The notes below the pieces were generated by a model. That model did no database searches, was not told the DNA's origin, and saw nothing but the letters and a program-made list of their open reading frames with translations. This document shows, in pieces, positions 41,157 to 49,076 of a stretch of DNA of 64,000 bases (position 1 is the first letter of the stretch; each line of letters starts with the position of its first letter). Made by a program: the position numbers and the translations under genes. Source of the DNA: DASUPK01 sp963843085. Lineage in GTDB: Bacteria > Actinomycetota > Thermoleophilia > Solirubrobacterales > 70-9. The stretch spans positions 372,001 through 436,000 of the forward strand of contig CAWJJG010000011.1 of NCBI GenBank assembly GCA_963843085.1, written 5' to 3'.

Positions 41157-41780
41157 ATGAGCCTCTGGGAACACGCATTCAGCGCCCTGTACGACCCGCT
41201 GCTGTGGGTCGGTGAGCGAGCCGGCATGGCGCAGCGGAGACAGGAACTGCTCGCTGAGGCCGGCGGCCGGGTGCTGGAGCTGGGCGCCGGGACCGGGCTC
41301 AATCTCCCCTACTACCCCGACAAGATCGAGGAGCTGACGCTGACGGAGCCGGCCGCCCCGATGATCCCGAAGCTCGAGCGGCGACTGAGCAAGGCGAACC
41401 GCGAGGGCCGGGTGCTCGCGGCGAGCGCGGAGGAGCTCCCGTTCGAGGACGACAGCTTCGACACGGTCGTCTCCACCCTCGTCCTCTGCACGGTCGACGA
41501 TCCGCGGCGCGCGATCGACGAGACCGCCAGAGTGCTGAAGCCGGGCGGCAAGCTGCTCTTCCTCGAGCACGTCCGCGCCGATACGCGTCGCCTCGCCCGC
41601 TGGCAGGACCGCCTGCACCGGCCGTGGCACGCGTTCGCCGCGGGTTGCCACGCCAACCGGCCGACGGTGGAGCTGCTTCGGGAGAGCCCGCTGCAGGTCG
41701 AGGCGGTCGAACGCGACCGCTGGTCGTGGATGCCGGCGTTGGTCCACCCCCTGGCATTCGGGAGTGCGCAAGCGTCGTAG
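41157..41780 (+). CDS. Class I SAM-dependent methyltransferase
   Basis: 207 residues of the UbiE/type-11 methyltransferase pattern. Motif I is VLELGAGTGLNLPYY (residues 39-53), motif II acidic residue in LTLTEPAAPMI, post-motif SFDTVVSTLVLCTV and LKPGGKLLFLEHVRAD. The closest known types act on quinones, lipids or phosphatidylethanolamine; the substrate is not evident. AAGGAGA before ATG 41157. No partner genes adjacent. Confidence 0.85.
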   Translation: MSLWEHAFSALYDPLLWVGERAGMAQRRQELLAEAGGRVLELGAGTGLNLPYYPDKIEELTLTEPAAPMIPKLERRLSKANREGRVLAASAEELPFEDDSFDTVVSTLVLCTVDDPRRAIDETARVLKPGGKLLFLEHVRADTRRLARWQDRLHRPWHAFAAGCHANRPTVELLRESPLQVEAVERDRWSWMPALVHPLAFGSAQAS

Positions 41781-41902
41781 CGGTCACCAGGCCGCTCCAC
41801 TTCGGAGCGCAGGGCAAAGCCCGTAGCGACTTGTGTGGGGCGGCCGCCTGTGGCCGCGGCTATATGGCGAAGCCGTCCCCCAGATAACTTCGACGTCCAT
41901 GC

Positions 41903-43876
41903 TTCTTCGGCGTCGACGTCGGCGGCACCTTCACCGACGCCGCCCTGTTGGACGGCGAGCGTCTTCACACGGCGAAGGTCCCGAGCACGCCCGAGGACCA
42001 GTCGCGCGGCGTGATCGCCGCGGTCGACGAGGTCCTCGCGCGCGCCGGCTCCGGTCCCGCCGGTGTCGAGGGCTTCACACACGGCATGACGGTGGGCACG
42101 AACGCCCTGCTCGAGGAGCGCGGGGCCCGGACCGCCCTGGTAGCGACGCGCGGCTTCTCCGACCTCCTCGACATCGGCCGGCAGAACCGGCCGAGCCTCT
42201 ACCACCCGTGCCGCCCGAAGCCGCGAGCGCTGGTCGATCCGGGCGACCGGTTCGAGGCGGCCGAGCGAACGGGTGCCGAGGGGACGATCGAGCAGCTCGC
42301 CGAGGAGGAGATCGAGCGCCTCGTCGAGGCGCTCCGCGGCAGCGAGGCCGAGTCGATCGCCGTCTGCCTGCTGTTCGCGTTTCGCGATCCATCGCATGAG
42401 CGGCGAATCGCGACCGCCCTGCGCGAGGCGCTCCCCGAAAAGCATGTCTCCGCCTCATATGAGGTCCTCCCCGCCTTCCGCGAGTACGAGCGCTTCTCGA
42501 CCACCGTCATCGACGCCTACCTCACCCCCCTCCTGGGCCGCTATCTCACCAGCCTCGCCGGGGCCTGCGAGGAGCGAGGCCTCCCAGAGCCCGAGGTCAT
42601 GCGCTCGTCCGGCGGGACGGCCGAGGCGGCTGAGGCCGCCGCGGCGGGCGCGTGGAGCGTCCTCTCCGGCCCGGCCGGTGGAGCGGTCGGCTCGGCGCTC
42701 CTGGCGAAGGCGGCCGGCACGCCCGACGCGATCGGGCTGGACATGGGCGGAACCTCCTGCGACGTCTGCGTGGTCGACGACGGCGAGGTCCGCCGCACCG
42801 ACTCGCGGGAGATCGACGGCCGCCCGATCCAGCTGCCGATGGTGGACGTGCACACCGTCGGCGCCGGAGGTGGCTCGATCGGCTGGCGGGACGCGGGGGG
42901 CGCGCTTCGCGTCGGCCCCCGCTCGGCGGGCGCCGAGCCCGGGCCCGCCTGCTACGGCCGCGGCGGCTCCGAGCCGACCGTCACCGACGCCAACCTGCTG
43001 CTCGGCTATCTCTCGCCGGAATCGGAGCTGGCAGGCGGCATCGCCCTGGATCGGGAGTCCGCCCGCCGAAGCATCGCCGAGCTCGGAGCCGGGCTCGGCC
43101 TCGACGAGATCGAGACCGCGGAGGGAATCATCCGGGTGGCGAACCAGGAGATGATCCGGGCCCTGCGCGTCGTCACGGTCGAGCGCGGCATCGATCCCAG
43201 GGACTACGCGCTGCTTCCCTTCGGCGGCGCCGGACCGATGCACGCGTCCGAGCTCGCCGCCGAGCTGGAGATCTCGCGGATCGTCTGCCCGCGGGCCAGC
43301 GGCGTTCTCTCGGCGCTGGGGCTGATCGCCGCAGGACGGCGGCGGGACACCGCGCGCACCGTCCTGCTCGCCGGCGACGAGCTCGGGGCCAAGCGGATCG
43401 CCGCCGAGGTGAAGACACTCAGCGCGCCCCTGCTCGAGGGCATGGAGGACGCCGAGCTGGACGTCACCTATGAGCTGCGCTACCGGGGCCAGGCGTTCGA
43501 GCTCCCCATCCCGGGCTCGCCCACACCCGACCCGGCTCGACTGGCCGAGGACTTCGCCCGCGAGCACGAGACCCGCTACGGGTATCGCGACCCGGGGGGC
43601 GAGCTCGAGCTGGTCACGATCCGGGTCGCGGCCTTCGAACAGGGTCCCGAACCCCGGCCACGCGCCGCCGCGGACGGGGGGCTGGCCGAGGGCGAGCGCC
43701 GGGCCCGCTTCGGCGGTGAGTGGATGACGACGCGAGTCCTGCGCGGCGAGCCGGGGGCGGGCGTCGAGGCCAACGGGCCATGCGTGTTCGAGCTGCCCGA
43801 GGCGACTCTGGTGCTGCCGCCCGGCTGGGACGCGAGCGTGGACGCGGGCGGCACCGTCACGGCGGTGAGGGGATGA
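41903..43876 (+). CDS. hyuA: Hydantoinase/oxoprolinase A subunit, N-terminus irregular
   Basis: ATP-dependent hydantoinase/5-oxoprolinase-type subunit (657 residues as drawn). The ATP-binding FFGVDVGGTFTDAALLDG, then THGMTVGTNALLEERGARTAL, GFSDLLDIGRQNRPSLY, LDMGGTSCDVCVV and TVGAGGGSIGW are intact. The frame has no canonical start before the phosphate-binding GGTFTD: an ATG exists at 41899 but one extra base (C41902) puts it out of frame. Deleting that C would give MFFGVDVGGTFTD. TTG 41948 is in frame but would delete the motif. Either a one-base insertion, a sequence error, or a non-canonical start. hyuB follows with ATGA overlap. Confidence 0.85.
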   Translation, partial: FFGVDVGGTFTDAALLDGERLHTAKVPSTPEDQSRGVIAAVDEVLARAGSGPAGVEGFTHGMTVGTNALLEERGARTALVATRGFSDLLDIGRQNRPSLYHPCRPKPRALVDPGDRFEAAERTGAEGTIEQLAEEEIERLVEALRGSEAESIAVCLLFAFRDPSHERRIATALREALPEKHVSASYEVLPAFREYERFSTTVIDAYLTPLLGRYLTSLAGACEERGLPEPEVMRSSGGTAEAAEAAAAGAWSVLSGPAGGAVGSALLAKAAGTPDAIGLDMGGTSCDVCVVDDGEVRRTDSREIDGRPIQLPMVDVHTVGAGGGSIGWRDAGGALRVGPRSAGAEPGPACYGRGGSEPTVTDANLLLGYLSPESELAGGIALDRESARRSIAELGAGLGLDEIETAEGIIRVANQEMIRALRVVTVERGIDPRDYALLPFGGAGPMHASELAAELEISRIVCPRASGVLSALGLIAAGRRRDTARTVLLAGDELGAKRIAAEVKTLSAPLLEGMEDAELDVTYELRYRGQAFELPIPGSPTPDPARLAEDFAREHETRYGYRDPGGELELVTIRVAAFEQGPEPRPRAAADGGLAEGERRARFGGEWMTTRVLRGEPGAGVEANGPCVFELPEATLVLPPGWDASVDAGGTVTAVRG

Positions 43877-45387
43877 GCGGATCGCGGCTCGACCCCGTCG
43901 CGCTCCAGGTGATGACCGGAGCGCTGCGCGCCGCCTGCGACGAGATGGGCGCGGTGCTGATCCGCTCGGCGCACTCCCCGAACATCACGGAGCGGCACGA
44001 CTGCTCAACCGCCCTGTTCGACGCCGCCGGCGAGCTCGTCATGCAGGCGGAGCACATACCCGTCCACCTCGGCTCGATGCCGGACGCGGTCGCGGCGGTG
44101 GTGAACGAGAAGCACGCCGATGGCGACCTCTGGATCCTCAACGACCCCTATCGCGGCGGCACCCACCTCCCGGACATCACCCTGATCTCCCCCGTCTTCC
44201 ACGAAGGCGAGCTGCTCGGCTTCTCCGCCTCGCGCGCGCACCACGCTGACATCGGCGGCCCCACGCCCGGCGGCATGCCCGCGCTCTCGGTGACGCTCGA
44301 CGAGGAGGGCGTGGTGATCCCCCCGACCCGGGCAGATGACGGAACGCTGCGCGAGCTCGCCGGGCGCATGCGCAATCCCGGGCAGCGGCTCGCGGACCTG
44401 CGGGCTCAGCGGGCGGCGAACCTGACCGGGATCAGGCGACTCCGCGAGCTCGCCGGCCGCCACGGCACGGAGCTGCTTCGCGAGGCGACCGGCGAGATCC
44501 TGGACTACGCGGAGCGGCGCACCCGCGCCGCCCTCACCGCGATGGCCGATGGCGAGAGCACCGCCGAGGACGTCCTCGAGGGCCGGAACGGCGACATCCG
44601 GCTGCGGGTCCGCGCCGTGGTCCGCGGCGACTCCCTCGAGCTGGACTTCAGTGGCAGCGACCGGCAGGTGGCCGGCAATCTCAACTGCCCGCTGTCGGTG
44701 ACCAAGGCGGCCTGCTTCTACGCCGTCCGGGTGGTCTGCGACCCGGATGCGCCGCCCTCGGCAGGCGCCTGGCGCCCGGTCTCGGTGATCGCGGAGGAGG
44801 CCTCGCTGCTCAATGCCCGGCCTCCCGCGGCCGTGGTCGGCGGGAACGTCGAGACCTCGAGCCGCGTCGCCGACCTCGTCTTCGCGGCCCTGGCGAGGTT
44901 CGCGCCGGTGCCCGCAGAGGGCCAGGGCACGATGAACAACCTGACCCTGTCGGGCGAGAGCTGGACGTACTACGAGACCATCGGCGGCGGGCAGGGCGCC
45001 TGCCGGGACGCCGACGGGCCGAGCGCCGAGCACGTGGCGATGTCGAACACGCTCAACACGCCGATCGAGGCGCTCGAGACCGACTATCCGATCCTCGTCC
45101 GGGAGCTGTCCGTGCGGCGTGGCAGCGGAGGTGCGGGCCTGCATCGGGGCGGTGACGGGATCGTGCGAGAGCTGGAGGCGACCGAACCGATGCGCTTCAC
45201 GCTGATCGGCGAGCGCCGCCGGCATTCGCCACACGGGCGGGAGGGCGGCGAGCCGGGTGCGCCGGGACGGGATCTGCTGAACGGCGAGCCGGTTCCAGCG
45301 AAGACCGAGGGCAGGCTCGCGGCGGGCGACCGGCTGCGAATCGAGACGCCCGGGGGCGGTGGGTACGCCCCCGAACGGAATTCTTAG
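43873..45387 (+). CDS. hyuB: Hydantoinase/oxoprolinase B subunit
   Basis: 504 residues, partner of HyuA. MSGSRLDPVALQVMTGALRAACDEMG opens the domain; HSPNITERHDCSTALFDAAG, NDPYRGGTHLPDITL, SRAHHADIGG and the closing ETPGGGGYAP are family hallmarks. ATG 43873 overlaps the hyuA stop, so the subunits are coupled. Family substrates include hydantoins, N-methylhydantoin, 5-oxoproline and acetophenone-type carboxylation; none can be chosen here. Confidence 0.92.
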   Translation: MSGSRLDPVALQVMTGALRAACDEMGAVLIRSAHSPNITERHDCSTALFDAAGELVMQAEHIPVHLGSMPDAVAAVVNEKHADGDLWILNDPYRGGTHLPDITLISPVFHEGELLGFSASRAHHADIGGPTPGGMPALSVTLDEEGVVIPPTRADDGTLRELAGRMRNPGQRLADLRAQRAANLTGIRRLRELAGRHGTELLREATGEILDYAERRTRAALTAMADGESTAEDVLEGRNGDIRLRVRAVVRGDSLELDFSGSDRQVAGNLNCPLSVTKAACFYAVRVVCDPDAPPSAGAWRPVSVIAEEASLLNARPPAAVVGGNVETSSRVADLVFAALARFAPVPAEGQGTMNNLTLSGESWTYYETIGGGQGACRDADGPSAEHVAMSNTLNTPIEALETDYPILVRELSVRRGSGGAGLHRGGDGIVRELEATEPMRFTLIGERRRHSPHGREGGEPGAPGRDLLNGEPVPAKTEGRLAAGDRLRIETPGGGGYAPERNS

Positions 45388-45487
45388 CGGACGATTGCGA
45401 ATGGCGCATCTTGCGTCGATTGGCCGGTCAACCAGGACAAGCACCGCATGGGAATGGGCTATCTGGTACTTACAACTAAGCCTCTGA

Positions 45488-45540
45488 CTTTGTGACAAAG
45501 CGGCACAAGGGTTGTCAAAGCCGAATGCGTCCTCTAGACT
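45488..45540 (+). promoter_or_regulatory. Sigma-70-like promoter with adjacent inverted repeat
   Basis: TTGTCA (45512-45517), a 17-base spacer, and TAGACT (45535-45540) form the best -35/-10 pair in the window. Just upstream, CTTTG-TGA-CAAAG (45488-45500) is a perfect inverted repeat 11 bases before the -35, a candidate operator. It would give an ~75-base leader, containing a GGCCCC-GAG-GGGGCT hairpin, for the DUF1802 gene. Confidence 0.65.
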
Positions 45541-45622
45541 GCGCGGCCCCGAGGGGGCTCCGGCACGAATCCAGCGCCCCGCCCCCGCATCCGAATCCAG
45601 ATTGACTACCCCCTAATTCCCT

Positions 45623-46249
45623 ATGCCAATTGCATTGAAAGAGTGGGCCGTGACCGTGCGAGCGCTGGCCGAGGGCGAGCAGCTCGTCGCCCTCCGCAAG
45701 GGCGGAATCCGCGAGGACGAGAAGCACTTCGAGGTCGAGCACGACCAGTTCTTCCTCTATCCGACCTTCGACCACCAGCGGAACGACCTGGTCCGCGAGT
45801 CCCATCATCCAGAGCTCCGTCGCGCCCTTGAAGAGGGCGTGTGGCCCGACGAGGAGCCGCCCCCGCGGGCGCTGCTCCAGGACGGCGGCATTCCCCAGCC
45901 CGACCGGGTGAGGATCCGCAGCTGGGCCGAGATCATCGATCACTTCACGACCGAGGATCACCGTGTGGTCGAGGCGCTGACGCCTTTCCACATCTGGACC
46001 TCGGATTACGCCCAGAAGCGCCTGGCGTGGAAGCGGACCCATCCGCTGCACGTCCTGCTCCTTCGGGTCCACCGCATCCCGCGGCCCGTCACGGTGCGCG
46101 TCAAGGACGAGCACCACGGCTGCCGCTCATGGGTCGAGATCGATCGCGATCTTCCCTTCGAGGGAACACCGGTGATGGCCGACGAGGAGTTCGAGCGGGC
46201 CGCCGGCGCGATCCGCGAGATCTGCCAGGGCGACCTCGTCCCGGCCTAG
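45623..46249 (+). CDS. DUF1802 family protein
   Basis: 208 residues, soluble. LKEWAVTVRALAEGEQLVALRKGGIRED at the start and FLYPTFDHQRNDLV are the DUF1802 signature; the middle has RIRSWAEIIDHF and the C-terminus RSWVEIDRDLPFEGTPVM. No function is known for the family. No ribosome site precedes ATG 45623, despite the ~75-base leader predicted from the promoter at 45512. It may be transcribed with the DUF1152 gene that begins 10 bases after its stop. Confidence 0.82.
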   Translation: MPIALKEWAVTVRALAEGEQLVALRKGGIREDEKHFEVEHDQFFLYPTFDHQRNDLVRESHHPELRRALEEGVWPDEEPPPRALLQDGGIPQPDRVRIRSWAEIIDHFTTEDHRVVEALTPFHIWTSDYAQKRLAWKRTHPLHVLLLRVHRIPRPVTVRVKDEHHGCRSWVEIDRDLPFEGTPVMADEEFERAAGAIREICQGDLVPA

Positions 46250-46258
46250 GTTTCGGCT

Positions 46259-47191
46259 CTCCAGGAACTCAGAGACGCTGAGCGCGCCCTGCTGATCGGC
46301 ATGGGCGGCGGCGGCGACGTCGTCGGCGCCCTGGGCCTCACGGACCTGCTCGGTGGCCTCGACACCGAGTTCGTGCTCGGAGGCGTCGCCTGGGAGCGCT
46401 CGCCGATCGACCCCCGGCCCGGCCCGCGCTCGCTCGAGGAGATTCGCGGGGGGCGCCCGTGCGGCTCATCCGCAGTGCTGACCGAGGGCCGAACCACGAC
46501 CCTCGACGACGTCGAGTTCTCCGAGTCGAAGATGGCGACCCATCTGGGCCGGCCTGTCCTGCTGCTCGACATCACCCAAGGACCCCAGGCGCTGGCCACG
46601 GGACTCGCCGAGGCGGCCAGCGAGCTCGGCTGCGATGCTGTCGTCCTGCTCGACGTCGGCGGCGACGTGCTGGCTCACGGCCACGAGCCGGGGCTCGCCA
46701 GCCCCCTCTGTGACGCGATCGTGCTCGCCGCCGGCCTCTTCCTCGCGCGTTCGACAGACGTGATCGGCGCCGTTTACGGGCCGGGTTGCGACGGCGAACT
46801 CACCCCGGACGAGGTGCTGGAGCGAATCACCGCCCTGCAATCGGCCGACGCTCTGCTCGGTGCGTGGGGCCTCACGCCCCGAGCGTGCGAGCTGGTCGAG
46901 CAGGCGGCCGAGGTCGTCCCCACCGAGGCGAGCCTGATGGCGGTGCGGTGCGCCCGCGGCGAGCGCGGCCCGACCCCCATCCGCGGCGGGCGCCGCAGCG
47001 TCGAGCTCACTCCCCTGGGCGCGCTCACCTTCTTCTTCGATCCGGTGCCGGCCGCCGCCTCGGCCGTGCCGCTCGCCACCGCCGTCTCGCCCGCGGCGAA
47101 CCTCGAGGAGGCGCACGAGGCGCTCGAGGCAATGGGCGTCCGCACGGAGCTCAGCCTGGAGCGCGAGCGTTATGCGAGGGTGCGCCGATAG
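46259..47191 (+). CDS. DUF1152 family protein, start uncertain
   Basis: About 310 residues. The Rossmann-like LLIGMGGGGDVVGALGL at the N-terminus is the DUF1152 nucleotide-like loop; LLDITQGPQALATGLAEAA and VVLLDVGGDVLAHGHEPGLASPL are further family blocks. The first canonical start, ATG 46301, is inside the glycine loop and would remove its leading strand. In-frame codons upstream to the TAG at 46247 give VSALQELRDAERALLIG with no ATG/GTG/TTG; CTG 46289 or CTC 46259 (six bases after a TAGGTT box) are possible. Function unknown. Confidence 0.8.
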   Translation, partial: LQELRDAERALLIGMGGGGDVVGALGLTDLLGGLDTEFVLGGVAWERSPIDPRPGPRSLEEIRGGRPCGSSAVLTEGRTTTLDDVEFSESKMATHLGRPVLLLDITQGPQALATGLAEAASELGCDAVVLLDVGGDVLAHGHEPGLASPLCDAIVLAAGLFLARSTDVIGAVYGPGCDGELTPDEVLERITALQSADALLGAWGLTPRACELVEQAAEVVPTEASLMAVRCARGERGPTPIRGGRRSVELTPLGALTFFFDPVPAAASAVPLATAVSPAANLEEAHEALEAMGVRTELSLERERYARVRR

Positions 47192-47217
47192 GCGCAACCC
47201 GTGTCGGGAGGCGCGAG

Positions 47218-47223
47218 TAGCCT
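47218..47223 (+). promoter_or_regulatory. -10 box six bases before an ATC start
   Basis: TAGCCT, then GGATCC and ATC 47230. The TAG is also an in-frame stop, so translation of the downstream gene cannot begin earlier. Confidence 0.45.
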
Positions 47224-47229
47224 GGATCC

Positions 47230-48222
47230 ATCACCTGGATCGAGACCGATTCGCTGAGCTTCACCTCGCGTCACGACGACGCCGATCTCGCCTGTGCGCA
47301 CCGGGTGCTCGACGCGCTCGAGGATCTGCGGCTGCGGCTCGAGGATCGCTTCGACTACGTCCCCGGGGACGTCACGATCATCCTCCACGACAACCCGGCC
47401 TGGCTCTCCGCGGCGCATCCGCTGCTGCCGGCCGTGCGCTGGTCGGCCGCCCCGGCCGGACGCCGCTACCTGGCGGGTTGGCCGATGGACCGCGAGATCC
47501 ACTGCCTGAACGACTCTTGGATGGAGCGGCGCTCGGCAGGCGAGGACTCCCTGCGGGCGCTGCGCGGGACGGCCGAGCGGATGTACTGCCAGATCGTCCT
47601 CGCCGCCAACAACACCGCCCTGCCCCCGATGTGGACGCCGCGCCGGTTCATCGCGTACCTGCGCTGGGCCTGGCTGGTCGAGGGGGCCGCCCAGTACTTC
47701 GCCGGCCAGACCTCCCTCTATCGCGCCGCGGTCATCACCCGGCTCCGCGAGGGAGAGCGCCCGTCCTTCCCGCCGTCACGGCGCGACGCGCTGATCCTGG
47801 GCGGCACCGTCTTCGATCTGCTCGACCGCCATGCCGGCCCGGATGCGTGCGTGCGGATGGCCTCGCGCCTTCACCGCCAGGGGCCGCAGGGGAACCTGGA
47901 GCTCGCCTTCGAGGCCCGCATGCGCGACATCGAGCGGGCCTGGCGGATGCACCTCGACGAGATCCTCTACCCCCAGTCCGACTCGCCGGAGACCTCCTCC
48001 CTGAGCGATGCGCTCGAGCGGCCGGACTTCGACCTCGAGCTCGGGACGCCGCCCGAGTTCGGCTTCGACCCGACCACTCCAAGACCGCGGCAAACTTCGC
48101 CGCTGGATCATCGACGCTCACCCGAACGCCAGATAGAAGAGATAGACGATCACGGCGGCAACTCCAACGGCCACAATCAGGCCCAGCGCGAGCCGCGCTG
48201 GCGACCCGATGCCGGGCATTGA
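47230..48222 (+). CDS. Decayed MA-type metallopeptidase-like protein
   Basis: 330 residues as drawn. TWIETDSLSFTSRHDD, then LDALEDLRLRLEDRFDYVPGDVTIILHD resemble the N-terminal half of peptidase-MA-like proteins, and WAWLVEGAAQYFAGQ matches their W-L-x-E-G-x-A-x-Y motif. Where HExxH is expected the sequence is GTAERMYCQIVLAAN, so the zinc histidines are missing; it is probably inactive. The first canonical start, GTG 47305, would lose the first 25 residues; the in-frame region begins at ATC 47230 after a -10 box. The last ~35 codons lie antisense to the zinc-ribbon gene. Confidence 0.6.
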   Translation: MTWIETDSLSFTSRHDDADLACAHRVLDALEDLRLRLEDRFDYVPGDVTIILHDNPAWLSAAHPLLPAVRWSAAPAGRRYLAGWPMDREIHCLNDSWMERRSAGEDSLRALRGTAERMYCQIVLAANNTALPPMWTPRRFIAYLRWAWLVEGAAQYFAGQTSLYRAAVITRLREGERPSFPPSRRDALILGGTVFDLLDRHAGPDACVRMASRLHRQGPQGNLELAFEARMRDIERAWRMHLDEILYPQSDSPETSSLSDALERPDFDLELGTPPEFGFDPTTPRPRQTSPLDHRRSPERQIEEIDDHGGNSNGHNQAQREPRWRPDAGH

Positions 48223-48612
48223 GCCCGGCTCGGCCTCCGCCGTGAGCATGTCCGTCCCCGCGAGCACCTCGCGCGCGGTCTCGTAGCCGGACTCGGGGAC
48301 CATCACGTCGCGCGGCCCCGCCGCCAGAAAGTCGGGCACGTCGAATCCGCGTGCTCGCCGCAGCATCGAGGGGACCCCGTGCTCGAGCAGGATGGACTGG
48401 ATCAGCTCCCCGTCGGCCATGTTCCTGGCGCCGGTGACGCGAACCAGCTCGCCGCGCGCGTACTGCGGGCGGACCTTGCGCGCTCGCTCGTGAGCCTCCG
48501 TGGGCGGCTCCTCCTCGCGGGAGCCCGCGTAGACGAGGGGCATTCCGCAGTTGCGGCAGAACCGCTCGCTGCCCGAGTGAGGGAGGGCGCAGCGCGGGCA
48601 GACCAACGTCAT
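48118..48612 (-). CDS. Zinc-ribbon membrane protein with DUF2007-like domain
   Basis: 164 residues: an N-terminal zinc ribbon (CPRCALPHSGSERFCRNCG), a charged linker, a DUF2007-type alpha/beta domain (ELVRVTGARNMADGELIQSILLEHG to VMVPESGYETAREVL), and a C-terminal membrane helix (LALGLIVAVGVAAVIVYLFYLAF). Tail-anchored with the ribbon in the cytosol. DUF2007 is a putative signal-transducing domain. ATG 48612; it lies 44 bases downstream of the JAMM peptidase gene. Confidence 0.8.
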   Translation of the reverse strand: MTLVCPRCALPHSGSERFCRNCGMPLVYAGSREEEPPTEAHERARKVRPQYARGELVRVTGARNMADGELIQSILLEHGVPSMLRRARGFDVPDFLAAGPRDVMVPESGYETAREVLAGTDMLTAEAEPGSMPGIGSPARLALGLIVAVGVAAVIVYLFYLAFG

Positions 48613-48656
48613 ACGGGTTGCTCCTCGGCTTCGCCTGCGGAGCACCCTCGCATGAA

Positions 48657-49049
48657 TCACTCCACCTTTAGCTCGACCTCGTCGACCGTCCCGTCCTCGA
48701 TCCGGTACCCGCGGAGCGGCTCCTCGCCCTCCGCCAGCGAGACGATCAGATAGAGCGCGCCGGGATACGCGGCCAGGTTGATGTCGGTCTGGGAGGGATA
48801 GGCCGCGCTCGCCGTGTGCGAGTGGTAGATGCCCGCGAGCTCCTCCCCCCTCTCGTCCATCTCGGTCATGATCCGGAACTGATCGTGGGGGTCGAGGTTG
48901 TATCGGAGGGGGCTGGCCTCGGCGTTGCGCGCGCGGTAGACGGTCTTCGCGACGCCGTCGTTGCCGCCGATCAGGCCACAGCACTCGTTGGGGACGTCCT
49001 CGCGGGCGTGCGCGAGCAGCTCGTCGTAGATCTGTTTCGAGATCCTCAT
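48657..49049 (-). CDS. JAMM/Mov34 (M67) metallopeptidase, Mec-like
   Basis: 130 residues. The JAMM zinc motif is complete: Glu in PNECCGLIGG and HSHTASAAYPSQTD (HxH-x10-D). M67 enzymes of this size remove a C-terminal residue from ubiquitin-like sulfur carriers; in Mycobacterium tuberculosis Mec frees cysteine from CysO-Cys made by CysM. A CysM-like gene is 2.3 kb away, which supports the same role, but no CysO gene is seen in the window. ATG 49049. Confidence 0.87.
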   Translation of the reverse strand: MRISKQIYDELLAHAREDVPNECCGLIGGNDGVAKTVYRARNAEASPLRYNLDPHDQFRIMTEMDERGEELAGIYHSHTASAAYPSQTDINLAAYPGALYLIVSLAEGEEPLRGYRIEDGTVDEVELKVE

Positions 49050-49063
49050 CAAGGACACGCTAT

Positions 49064-49069
49064 TAGCAT
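49064..49069 (+). promoter_or_regulatory. -10 box of the epimerase-like gene
   Basis: TAGCAT followed by seven bases and ATG 49077, a leaderless-type start in the 27-base gap between two divergent genes. Confidence 0.45.
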
Positions 49070-49076
49070 GGTGCCG

